Assembly: GCA_025024175.1 (NCBI GenBank) | Contig: QCXZ01000064.1 | Coordinates: forward strand, 19,836,286 to 19,900,285 | Reading direction: 5' to 3' | DNA: 64,000 nucleotides | DNA from: Rhyzopertha dominica | Taxonomy: Eukaryota > Arthropoda > Insecta > Coleoptera > Bostrichidae | Part shown: positions 31,446 to 42,070 of the stretch, piece after piece | Numbering within the stretch: position 1 is the stretch's first letter | How the letters are laid out: each line of letters begins with the position of its first letter | Notes under the pieces: model-generated | What the model saw: the letters and a program-made list of their open reading frames with translations, nothing else | Told to the model about the DNA's origin: nothing | Database searches by the model: none | Made by a program: the position numbers and the translations under genes

Positions 31446-32230
31446 CTACTTGTCTAGCTGTACTTTTAAATTGAATTTTCTGAGTCTATCGAAAACATTT
31501 TTTAGATTTAGAATATGCTCTTGCAGCGATGTAGAAGATACAATAACGTCATCCAAATAAACAACACATTTTTTTACGTTACACAAGACATTATCCATCA
31601 CTCTCTGGAAGGTAGAGGGTGAATTTTTTAGACCGAAGGGCATGCGTAAAAATTCAAAAAGTCCGCATTCAGTACTAAATGCTGTTTTACATGTATCTTG
31701 GGATGCCATTTCAATTTGGTGAAATCCACTTTTTAGATCAAGAGTTGTGAAATATTGGCTTTTGCCAAGCTTGTCAAGTATGTCATTAATATTGGGTATG
31801 GGATACCGATCGTCAATTGTTTGCTCGTTCAGTTTCCTGTAGTCAATAACGATTCTCCATTTTCGAATTCCTAACGCATCTAACTTTTTTGGCACAATCC
31901 ATATGGGAGAAGACCATGGTGATTGCGTATGTTTTATGTTACCTTGTTCTAACATGGAATTTATTTGTTTTCCTACTTCTGCTTGATGTCCTGGGGGTAT
32001 CTATAAGTTTTCATATGAATGGGTGTTTCGTTTTTTAATTTTACTTCGTGCTTGACGGAATTTGTGAAGGTAAGTTTGTCGTTATCAAAGTGAAATATGT
32101 CAGCGTATGATTTTAATAACTGAATTATTTCTTTCCTTTCTTCCTGATTAGTGTGACTAAGGCGAACCTTGGATAAATCAAATTTAAATTTAGAAGTTTC
32201 GAAATTATTTAAATTATTTTCGGGAATCAC
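31446..32230 (-). pseudogene. Errantivirus reverse transcriptase
   Basis: Fragments at 31973-32230 and 31446-31955 give [71 protein letters not shown] and the catalytic [10 protein letters not shown] stop or shift separates the two fragments near 31960. The thumb and connection region (31300-31440) is decayed. Confidence 0.85.
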
Positions 32231-32304
32231 AAACTGATTTTCGGGAATTTCTTGAAATGAACAATTGCCTAAATCAAAAAAAAAATTGTTTTTCTGACGG
32301 ATTG

Positions 32305-32802
32305 TTAGCAGTTGTCAAAGCGTAATTGTTTTTTTACTTCAATTAAACATTCAGGTAGTTGTAGTCCGTTAATTTCTTGGTCTGGTAAAAGTGCAGTGCC
32401 GTTTTCAATGTTATCAATTTTGACGTTTATTGCCTTTTTACACTGAGGTTGTACAGTAATGCAGTTAATATTGTACTCCGAAAATTTCTTCAGTTTAATG
32501 TCAATTTTAGTATTGGGCAAAATGAGCTTATGATTTTTTAAATCGATTAAAGCTTCTAAATTCTGCAAATTGTCTATCCCAAGTAAACAATTAAAGTATT
32601 TATGAAATTTGAATACATGAAATTTAGTGGATAAGTTGTTTGATTTAAATAATTTTGAACAGGGGATACTTATACTATAATGTTGATTACTAGTTCCATA
32701 TGCTGTAGAGATTACGTAGGGGTTGTATTTAATAAATTTAGAAAAGTATTTTTCCGCAATTTCCGGATTTATAAACGATTTTGTAAAACCTGTGTCTAGC
32801 AA
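32305..32802 (-). pseudogene. Errantivirus aspartic protease
   Basis: It opens with the active-site block MLDTGFTKSFINPEIAEKYF and runs 165 residues in a single frame, the better-kept part of this pol. The start Met lies inside the polyprotein and is not a true initiation site. Confidence 0.8.
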
Positions 32803-32882
32803 ACACTTGAGCTGAAAATTTTGAAAAGGAATAATGAAATATGGTAATTGAGATTGAGAATAGTCAATATTTAGTAGTTCGA

Positions 32883-33907
32883 TTAGTTTTCTATTTCCGA
32901 GGCTTCTGTCTCAAAAAAATTATCTTCGTTTGAAATTTGTTCATTTTCGTCAAAGTAATTTTCATAAGCCGGTTGATCGTTAACTTCTACCTCTGAATTT
33001 TCATTGTTGTGTAACTTTTCGCTTATAAAATTTTGGTGAGGCCTAAAGTTTTGTCTGAACTGTTCTGTAGGTCGTTGATAAGTGTTTCTTGTACTTATGC
33101 TCATAGGCGTCGGTTTTGGGGGCACATAATTTGGTTTTGGCTTAAAGACGTTAGTTTGAGACGGTCCTGGTTGGATTTGTCTTTGTTGCATCGGTTGCGC
33201 GTGTCTAAAGTTTTGCGGTAATGTCATGGGTCTTTGAGTAATTATTTTTGGTTTTTGAATATTTTTGTCGGTTATATTGAAATCATTTATCAGAATTTGT
33301 AAAGCGCTGCTTAAATCATTGGGGTTCCTTGTACTTAANTAATCGCCAATTGGGTTATTCAAATGTTTCAAAAATACTCGTAACGCTAATTTCTGTGAAT
33401 CCTGGTTAAGAACACTTCTCACGGGTTCGACGGTATTTATATTGTTATGACTTATCTGCATGTTCAGATTATTTCTGAACCTTGTTGAAGAATTCTAATG
33501 GTTTAAGGTTACCTTGTCTCATGTTGCATAGCTCTATCTTTAACGTCCGCAAGTCGCGTTTATCAGAATAACTAGCTAACAGAGCGTTTTTTAATTCTTG
33601 CCAATTATTAATTGTGTAAGAAGAAATATTTTTGGCTGCATCGCATTTAATTTTAGTCTTGATTGACTTTAGCAAAAACTTATTAAAGAAATTATTAGGA
33701 TTTTGCTGGTCATAGACTTGAGTTATCAATAAATTCCGGAATCATTTGGAGATATTCCATCTTAAAATTTAAATGTGCCATGGTGGCTATATTTGTAATA
33801 ATGTTACTTTGAGATTCTGTTCGAATTACAATATTTCGAGTAAGAGGTGATCTGCTTCGAGATCTAATTAATTGATTCTCTGGATCGGAATCTGAATCAC
33901 TTGACAT
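32883..33907 (-). pseudogene. Errantivirus gag
   Basis: Three frames (33710-33907, 33469-33729, 32883-33461) give a Ser/Asp/Arg-rich start, a capsid-like block (NNWQELKNALLASYSDKRDL and KPLEFFNKVQ), and a Pro/Gln-rich then acidic tail without a zinc knuckle. Lack of CCHC knuckles is usual for this group. Two frameshifts and an N at 33339 break it. Confidence 0.8.
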
Positions 33908-34239
33908 CTATGCACTACTCCTACCTTGCCAAATACATGCGTCCAAGTTCCTGGAAGTCGCTTTCGCTGTGATACTAGGCGTCCACGTCTGATTCTGGGA
34001 AGTCGCTTTTGTCTGTGGAAGGCGTCCAAGTGTTGTCCTGGAGGTTGCTGCCTGACGAGGTCGTCGTTTGTCGGTATCGCTTCCTCAGTGAGTCTAGGAT
34101 ACGACGGCTTGTGTCTTTATTCACGATTCGCGTTAACTACCGGTTTTCGGGATCTTTACCGTTAATGTGTTAAAACGCAACAAATTTGCACTAGGAGTCC
34201 GTACACTAAAGTAGGCCAATTGTTAAATTTGCGGCAGAT

Positions 34240-34255
34240 CCTACTGACTGCGCCA
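34240..34255 (-). other. Primer-binding site, tRNA-Ser type
   Basis: The sense strand reads TGGCGCAGTCAGTAGG and overlaps the LTR by one base. It matches 15 of 16 bases of the tRNA-Ser primer used by 17.6 and 297, as I recall it. Confidence 0.85.
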
Positions 34256-34404
34256 ATTACGTAGGTTACTTAGCGAACGCGCTTTTTAAAAAAGACAACT
34301 TTATTGTTTGAAAGCAGTGATCTGTATATTATTACAACACCTAGCATTAAAATGCTAGATATGCATTTATTTTATGTGTCGTCATATCTGGTAGTTGCGT
34401 AATT
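34255..34404 (-). repeat. 5' LTR of errantivirus
   Basis: 150 bp with inverted AATTAC/GTAATT ends. AATAAA is present on the sense strand (34300-34305). Confidence 0.88.
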
Positions 34405-35398
34405 CACACGAATTAAAAATACGATTAAAATAAGAACACATAAGATTGATTGGCGACCGAAGTGAAACATTTGTACGACTATTGCTGCAATTGAAAGACG
34501 GTTGTCGAGAGTTTATACGAGGTACAAGAAAGTTAACCTTCTCAAACACCGATTTACAATCAATCCTATTAACTGCACAAGTACGAAGAGTTTCTATTGA
34601 AATAAACTCGAATCCGTCCAACAAGATTTGATGATCATATCCCCTAGGAGGATAATATCTTTGGGCTAAGTAAAACATAAATTTTAGTAGCTTCTTCTGG
34701 ACAGATTCGAGCTGAACAATATGCGTCTTCTATATGGGAAACAAAGGAAAAGTATAATGTTTGCAAGGTACACAATGTCTGAACTATCTACAGTTTCTAT
34801 ATATAAATCCATAGGATTTGTAAGACGAACTGATAGTGCTCAATATGTGACTGGAAAAGGNAAATTTGTGGTTAAAGATAACACTGAGGTCCCTGAACTC
34901 ATCAATCCTGTTCAATACCATACCGTTAACATTATATTGATAGTTAACTATATTGTGTTTTCTGGAGAAAGAGAAAACAAATCATTTGGAAACATTAAGA
35001 TTTAAGCGATTAGTAAGACACCATGTATTTAAATAATTAAGATCATTTTGAAGTAGTTTAATAGTTTAAGGTTATCAGCAAAGATGAGGTTCAGACTCCG
35101 GAAGTAGGAAAGAAAAGAAGAGAAATATGGTTTGCATGGCACACTCTATTTTCTCTAAATGACAGATATGAGTAAAAAAGGCATACCAAAAATGATGAGA
35201 AGCCAACCATTCCAGCTTATTTAAAAGAACAAAGTGATCAATTTGATCGAAATCCTGCTGAAAGTCAGTGTAGATAACATCCACCTGACAAAATCCATCC
35301 AAAGCTTCAGAAACGAATTGCGAGAAGCNTGCTAAGTTCGTGATAGTAGATCCCCCACACATAAATCCGTGTTGAGTGGAAGATGTAGACTTACTCAT
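34405..35398 (-). pseudogene. Non-LTR ORF2 fragment (copy C, segment 3 of 3)
   Basis: The inverted counterpart of 6640-7650. The 35075-35398 frame begins MSKSTSSTQHGFMCGGSTIT and continues VDVIYTDFQQDFDQIDHF (RT motif A region). The 34405-34678 frame has RYYPPRGYDHQILLDGFEF. The region between them is frame-broken. It is interrupted on its left by the errantivirus. Confidence 0.7.
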
Positions 35399-35429
35399 AC
35401 ACGAATATATATGCTTATAGACGATAACT

Positions 35430-35720
35430 ATGAAAACTGACTACCATTATCAGAGACGATAGTCACGGGAACTGCGTAAGCTGCGAATAATTCATTCAGG
35501 ATCGCAATTGTGACCACCGCTGTTGCAACGTTGGTGATTTTGACCTCGAGCCATTTACTATGAGCAACATTTTACCATCAAAAGGTCCTGCGTAGTAAAT
35601 GTGTACGCGCTCCCATGGTCCGTGCGGATACTCCCAATGGTGGTCACGAAATTTCGGTGGTGTGTGTGCATGTTCTGCGCAGTCTTTACAAGATCTGGCG
35701 ATGCGTTCCATGTCAGCGTC
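35430..35720 (-). pseudogene. Ty3/gypsy-type integrase fragment (copy C)
   Basis: It carries MERIARSCKDCAEHAHTPP and HGPWERVHIYYAGPFDGKML, then VPVTIVSDNGSQFS at the end joined to non-LTR sequence, exactly as at 6592. Relative to copy A, it lacks about 20 bases after the first Asp region, and that Asp position reads Tyr (IYYAG). Similarity to copy A begins at about 35720. Confidence 0.75.
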
Positions 35721-36820
35721 ACTCAACGTATTATCTGCTTCAGACTGCCACAAAGCAAAATTGAAGGCAAATATAATAATATTTTGATCACTGAAATTAC
35801 AATGCACTAACGAAAAGAAAAACCTGAATACCTTAGAACTCTTTGTTTATTAAAATAAATTCAAATCAAAAGAAATGCAATAATAATGAATTGTAATAAA
35901 CTGTAAACCGAATCCAGTATAAAATGTAGCTATCTCTAAAATCGATATTCAATAATAATTCACTATAAAGACCAAACTTAGGTTTGATTGCGAATTCGCT
36001 CCCTTAAACAACATAAATACACTTCAAATTATTTCTAAAACAACGTTCAAGAATTGAGAACCGCTAATCATTCAATTAAGGTTAAATTCTTTACGTATTT
36101 GATTAACCAATATTAAGTATGCTTTATATTTAAAAGAAACTGNCGTATNACTCAAAAAAAAAGATGAATGAGTGTACGAATAAGTATAGCAAGACGTAAT
36201 GTAGTAAATAAATACAATACTTAAGAGAAGATAAGTTTAAAGAAACTACGATCGTTAACATACAATACAAAATTAGTTGATGGATATCAGTCTCGTTGTA
36301 GTGAGCAAGATTATTTCGTGTACGACGTACAATGTACGGAATATAAACTTGTCCAGCACTAGCACCGGCTAAAAAGAGCGATAAGAAATAACAAAATGAC
36401 TGCTAGCCGTTTTTGTAATAAGATTCAAACGGCACAAATGTATTATGTACTTTTCTGCGGTAATTGTCTTATACTGTAGGTACTTATCACTTAATCTAGC
36501 AGGAAGCCCTGGTGGTGCCCTTGTACGCGTCTTCTCTACGACTTGATTTCACATCAGCCAAGACCAGAGGCATGCATCCANCCACAATTTCCTCCAGTAA
36601 TGACGTATGAACCCCAAAAATCTCCTCCGGAAACAATGTATGACCACGGCGAAGAAATATCCAAAATGGAATTTAGAGAAAAATGCGCCGCAAGAAATGG
36701 TAAAAGGCTGCTGGGCAGAAAATACGCCTACAAGGTGGCAACCAACTATAATGTAGAACAACGATGTTAATTGATGACGCATTGCACCCCTAACGTTAAA
36801 TATCAGCGAAAATTTTAATT
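35721..36820. other. 1.1 kb without recognisable genes
   Basis: AT-rich, with Ns at 36143 and 36149. A 75-codon plus frame at 36543-36770 with an N codon has no motif I can name. I see no terminal repeats. Confidence 0.4.
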
Positions 36821-36824
36821 GTTA

Positions 36825-39270
36825 TAAGCTTGACAGATTCCAATCATTGCTATATTCCTTTTTATTGTCTTGATACCTAGCTTGTCACATAAATCTTGGG
36901 TTACGAAGTTTGACTGTGCCGCATTATCCAGCAAAACACTACATAGATGCGGTTTGTTTTGTTAATCCATTACCTGTACCATTGCTGTTGCTAACAGCAC
37001 CTTTGAATTTTCATTTAGTATTGTCGCATATGATGTTAAAGCCTGTTGGGTTTGTTGAGACGCTTCTTGTTCTACTTTGTGCAGTAAAGAATTGTATACT
37101 GATCCGCAAAGTTTACACTTCTGTGATTCGCATTCTGTGTATGTCCAATACGAAGACAATTTTTACATAATTTTAACTTGGCCACTTCTTTTATGCGGCG
37201 TTCGATGGGCAAATCCAAAAACTTTTTGCATTTGTACTAGCAGTGTCGTTCATTGCAGAAATAACATTTCCCTGGTGATATTACTGGAAGAAACGTATGC
37301 ACCGACTGCTTGCTCGCGATTACCTTGTTGATTTTTTATTGGAAATTTTGAATCAGGTTTTATGTTCTTGTATTTTTGATTTTTGCGCAATGTTTTCAAC
37401 AGTTGACAACGATCTGTTAGAAATTTACATAAATCATCCATTTTCGGGTCACAGTTTGAAATTGTGCATTTCTCCCAATCCTGCCGTGAGATTGGGTCAA
37501 GTTTTGTTGTTATTAAGTAAACGAGCAACGGTCCATCCCATCGTTCACATATATGTTCGGTTAAATCTTGTGTCATATGATCTAAAGATTTTAATGCTCT
37601 TACGTTTTGACTTATTTCGTCAAGCAATTTGCGAAGTTCCACAAACGATTCGCGTTGAATTTGAGGAAAATCCACAATAGCCTTAATGTGTTTATTTTGA
37701 ATTAATTTTTTGTTTTCATACCGATCCCTGATTAACTTCCACGCCACTTCATAATTTGATTCTGTCGTTTCTAGGGATTGCAATATACCAAGGGCTTCCC
37801 CACGTAGGCATGATTTCAGATAGATTAATTTTTTACATTAGAAATAGGTTTTGAATCTACCAAGTTTTTAAATGCATCAGAGAATGAAAGCCACTGACCA
37901 TAAGCACCATAAAAATGAGGCAAATTAATAACCGGCAAATTTACACCGATAACGTCATGATATATTGGTGATATCTGAACTGAACTCTCGTTTGTAACAG
38001 AGCTGACAGTCAGATTTTTTGACGTGTTTATTGATCATGTCTTTGAAACCACTTACGGTAGCAAAATAGCTGGATTCAAATATATCACGCTCTTCACAAT
38101 GTAACTAACATATTATTTCTAGTTGTGCCTGAATGTCATCAAATTTATCAAACAACTGTTCACATTTAGCAAGTCTGTCTTGTAATTCACCTACCTTATC
38201 TAAAGTGAAATTGTTCAACCAAGTACTACATTTGGTTAACTTTGCTTTTAGGATGCCTCGTTGTGCAAGTACATTATCAGTCATTTTGAACCTAATCTTA
38301 CAGATATAACGTTCAGAAATGTCAAAATTCCAGTAATGGTAGAACTAAGATTATAATAGGAAATAATATAGGATAGATCTGACCTGTAGTAGATGTTCGG
38401 CTGGATTTCTAAGCGATCGAAGGAGAATACTTGTGCAATCTGGCAGCTCCGTACTGTTCGTGACTTCAACCATCCAACATGACAAGTAGTGCTCTATGCG
38501 ACTGCATTACAAATTACAACTTACAACGAACATATGAATGTAGGAATGATCTGACAGTGGCGATTAATAAAGTTGGAGCTCCCCGGAAGGTGCTGCCTCG
38601 CGACAAGTGTACAAATTACGAACTACAATTTGAATTCAATTTTGCTGCCAACATGAACCTCTTTAAAATGTTTTCTTATTATCTACACATGCGAGTTTTA
38701 ACGAAACAAAACAATAACTTGTAACGCTTATTTAGGTTCCTTATGGTGTATCTTTGCCCATGTTCGACAAAAAATGCTGCTTGTGCTTTCACTGGCACAG
38801 GACTCGACCTGCCCAGTTGTACTTCACCGGTTCCTTTTTGCAGTATAAAAAATAAATTATAGTTTTACAGTTGGCCAGGATCCCATTTGGTTTTATTTCG
38901 ATGAATCCTTCCATAAAACCTTTTTCTCATGCATGATTCCATGACTCATTTTGTAATTATCGTTATCCTTCACACTCTTCAGTTCTGTTGGACCATGTGA
39001 AAAGTGTACTACATCTGATAATCCATGATGTCGTGGTACCCTGGCAGGTCTGTCAATGGTGTGTCTGATCCCGCGACTGCATAGAACCAGTTTGATTATC
39101 ATAGAATTTACATTTTTGCATTTCGTATCATGTATTATATGTAAAGAAAATTCACCCGGTCAATTAATAGATATTGTCTATAGGACGAATTATTAGTAAT
39201 AAGTTATAGCTTAAGGCGCATCGTTACCTATGTTATAATAACAATGATAATAAATTATATTTCTCTTATA
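36825..39270 (-). mobile_element. BEL/Pao 5' end, third copy (D)
   Basis: Collinear with 15460-18060: protease start, knuckle region, gag, leader, LTR-like region with R1 (38653-39091), and the first bases of the non-LTR tail (to about 39270). It stops at 36825 in the protease. It has a 217-bp deletion at 38476-38481 relative to copy C, with AACATG at both breakpoints. Confidence 0.75.
36900..38283 (-). pseudogene. BEL/Pao gag and protease start (copy D)
   Basis: The 37250-37783 frame (177 residues) is the longest gag frame of this family here: MQSLETTESNYEVAWKLIRD, ESFVELRKLLDEISQNVRAL, then DWEKCTISNCDPKMDDLCKF. The frame at 36962-37159 covers the Cys-rich end and the protease approach. 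The start near 38283 (MTDN...) is preserved in sequence, but the N-terminal part is frameshifted. It contains a stretch at 37880-37910 that is missing from the 16.5-kb copy. Confidence 0.7.
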
Positions 39271-39284
39271 TACACATTACCATT

Positions 39285-39745
39285 GAGAGAAAAGTAGCTT
39301 CATCAGAAAACATAATCCAATTTAAAATGTTTAAATCTTCATATATCATGTTCATAGCAGTTTCGCAAAGTTNTTGTATGGATAAAACTTCTCTTTTTTC
39401 AAAATTTTCTGAATAGATCTTTTGCTAATATGGTGTGATAACACGTTGTTGTACGAAACACTTGGGATTCTCTTGCACTTCTAAAAGGACATTCAAACTA
39501 TTTTCGTCACTCGTAGCAATCTCTGGACGTACTGATTTTTACAATTTTTAACCGCCGGTTTCGTCAAAACGTTACAATGTTTTAAGAACTGTTGATCCGG
39601 CAATTGGTTCACGATTTTCATGAATTGAATTGTAGAGTGCAACTATTTCTGAATAACTTCGTCTTCTACCTACATAACCAATCATCATCAAAATTTCGAT
39701 TCGATCGTGTTCAGTTTACAGAGGCATTGCGATTGGAAATAACAA
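39285..39745 (-). pseudogene. IS630/Tc1/mariner-type transposase fragment with DUF4817-like N-terminus
   Basis: Near 39570-39725 the minus strand reads DRIEILMMIGYVGRRRSYSE and then IHENREPIAGSTVLKTL followed by a stop. This is the helix-turn-helix start common in insect DUF4817 transposases. Near 39290-39330 it reads WIMFSDEATF, the region of the second catalytic Asp. The middle is decayed and contains an N at 39373. No terminal repeats were found, and the left edge abuts BEL copy D. Confidence 0.65.
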
Positions 39746-40059
39746 AGTGAATAAAAATTATCACCAGCCACGAGGAGAATGGAGACACCTGGAGTATTTG
39801 TTCATGCTTAGCGATAACAAATATGGTTACATTAATTTTTGGTCCCATAAACACCGCCACGTCCCCTGACAAATATGAAACGAACGTAGGTACAAGGCTG
39901 AATTTGGGTAAATAGTTTTCAGTNCATTTCTTTCGGCTTTCGAATTATCTGTCATNAATATTTTCGGTGCCCCACTGCCACCAAATCCATTTGGTATCTA
40001 TTTATGTCCATTGTCGGAGTTCAGTTGTTAATACGTTGATAGGAAGAAAGGAAGAAACC
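39746..40059. other. Short unassigned stretch
   Basis: About 310 bp with Ns at 39924 and 39956, and no recognisable feature. Confidence 0.4.
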
Positions 40060-40150
<91 letters not shown>

Positions 40151-40160
40151 ATATATATAT
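40060..40160. repeat. (TA)n microsatellite left of the Penelope array
   Basis: Nearly pure TA repeats with a short CATACA interruption near 40110. It directly borders the inverted Penelope arm. Confidence 0.9.
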
Positions 40161-41630
40161 ACACTAGGGGAAGTAACGGTCGGTTACTACGTTGAGGCCT
40201 AAACTAACTAGGGGTATGTCGACCTAAGGTTGGAACACAAAGAGTACTCTTTTTTCCTTGCTAAGCTTTCGACTTTATTTCTAAGTCTTCATCAGAGCGT
40301 CTACAATAATTACATTTTCAATTTGGAAACAAACAATTTAAACTTTACTTACAGAAATTTGAGGTTATGTGTACATGATCTTATTAAACATAATTGTATT
40401 TAACAGTAATATTTGTATGGCTCTCTCTCCCGAACAGAAGTTGTGTCAAAATTAATTTTAAAAGACTAAGAACATTTATCTAAAGTTTGATGATCACAGA
40501 TATCGTTAAATTTCAGACAAAATCACAAAACACGTTAAAATTCTTTATCACCAATGTTTGTCAGCTGTCAATTCCGCAACAGTTTCCCATCAATCTGCTG
40601 CCAACTACACAACAAGATGGCCGCTGCCAACCATCAATTTTGAGTATCCTAACCAATTGCATTCAAAATTTAGTTATGTTCTAAATGCAATTATTCCAAC
40701 AAGTCAAAAAACTAAGCCCAATCACAAAACCAACCATGTTAAACCCAATTAAATATATGAAAATTGAATTTTAAAATCCCATAAATTATTGACTTTTTAA
40801 ATTTATTGAAATTATTTATTGACTCAAGTCTTGCGACAACAAGTACGTGTAGATGTTACTTAATTGTTGTGTGTCCGATTTTTTGTTAATAGTGTTATCG
40901 ATTCTGGATATGTGGTACATCTCCAGAATCAACCTTTTACTTGTATTTTGCTCTACTTCTAATACTTGGACACCGTCCCAGTCTATTGTGTGGTTGTTAT
41001 TAATTACATGTGAGGCTAGAGCACATCTGTCTCTTTTTCTTGTGATATCACTCTTATGTAATGATATTCTACTTTTTAACCACTGGGACGTTTGTCCTAC
41101 GTAAATGTTATCGCAAGAGTTACACTTCAAGCTGTAAATCACATTGGATCTAAATTTAGTCGGCGTTTTTGACTTTAATTTAGTAAACAAATTTGAGCCC
41201 CTCTTAACATTACGTATAGCTATTTTTATGTTTTCTGAATGAAATGTTCTGATTAGTTTAAATGTTAATCCCGCGATATTAGGCAGCGAGCCATACCTCG
41301 GCGACTCAATAGTATTATTAAGGGTAGCATTACTCTGGCTTAAATCCCCAATCCCATTATCTACACCTCCCCCCTCCACGGTTACCAATGGTCTTTCTTC
41401 AATCCCGCCGACGGAGTCCACAACCTGTACTTCACCCCCGAGAGGGAGGCCACTGGTGGAATAAAGAATCTTGTTGATGAGGGCTTTAGGGGTATGAATT
41501 TTGAAGAAGTAGTTGTTTTAATTTATTTAAGTTTTTTTTTAAAAAAGAAGGATGTGATATTTTTTGAATTCTGAGTTTCATTTGTTTTATAAAGTTAACT
41601 TTAATCTTTGTTGAGTGGTCTGAAAGGTAA
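40161..41630 (-). mobile_element. Inverted, 5'-truncated Penelope-like copy
   Basis: The reverse complement of RT end, GIY-YIG endonuclease and linker of the downstream units. Reading leftward from 41629, it starts in codons equivalent to 50278 of unit 3 (YLSDHSTKIK) and runs through the endonuclease (frame 40816-41421) and the linker, ending CCCCTAGTGT at the TA tract. At 41630/41631 it joins plus-strand linker sequence starting GGGAAACTGTTGCGG. Inverted truncated partners next to tandem copies are known for Penelope elements. Confidence 0.88.
40267..40295 (-). ncRNA. Hammerhead-core-like motif in the inverted arm
   Basis: Same core on the minus strand, with loop AGAAATA in place of GGAAATA. 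Confidence 0.45.
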
Positions 41631-41922
41631 GGGAAACTGTTGCGGAATTGACAGCTGACAAACATTGGTGATAAAGAATTTTAACGTGTTTTGTGATTTT
41701 GTCTGAAATTTAACGATATCTGTGATCATCAAACTTTAGATAAATGTTCTTGGTCTTTTAAAATTAATTTGACACAACTTCTGTTCGGGAGAGAGAGCCA
41801 TACAAATATTACTGTTAAATACAATTATGTTTAATAAGATCGTGTACACATAACCTCAAATTTCTGTAAGTAAAGTTTAAACTGTTTGTTTCCAAATTGA
41901 AAATGTAATTATTGTAGACGCT

Positions 41923-41951
41923 CTGATGAAGACTTGGAAATAAAGTCGAAA
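41923..41951 (+). ncRNA. Hammerhead-core-like motif, copy 1
   Basis: CTGATGA, a 5-bp stem GACTT/AAGTC around a GGAAATA loop, then GAAA. Hammerhead ribozymes are documented in Penelope linkers. After GAAA comes GCTTAGC, which could form a tiny stem III, but the expected U-H cleavage dinucleotide reads AA and I find no convincing stem I. Confidence 0.45.
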
Positions 41952-42070
41952 GCTTAGCAAGGAAAAAAGAGTACTCTTTGTGTTCCAACCTTAGGTCGAC
42001 ATACCCCTAGTTAGTTTAGGCCTCAACGTAGTAACCGACCGTTACTTCCCCTAGTGTTTATTCATTCCAG

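Larger units (their letters stand above)
27560..34404 (-). mobile_element. 17.6/297-like errantivirus with env, degraded
   Basis: LTRs lie at 27560-27644 and 34255-34404, each starting AATTAC and ending GTAATT. The flanks are TACA (27556-27559) and CACA (34405-34408). The empty site in the composite reads CACA, so this is a 4-bp duplication with one later change. The order is gag, protease, RT, RNase H, integrase, env on the minus strand. The tRNA-Ser primer site and the env place it with the insect errantiviruses. Multiple stops and frameshifts affect all genes. Confidence 0.88.

Noticed and set aside
36543..36770. 75-codon plus frame with an N codon
   Set aside because: No motif I can assign. 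It is short and isolated between transposon fragments.
40161..41630. Inverted Penelope arm as an independent gene with its own start
   Set aside because: It is a truncated reverse copy of the unit's 3' half. Its Met is internal to the polyprotein.
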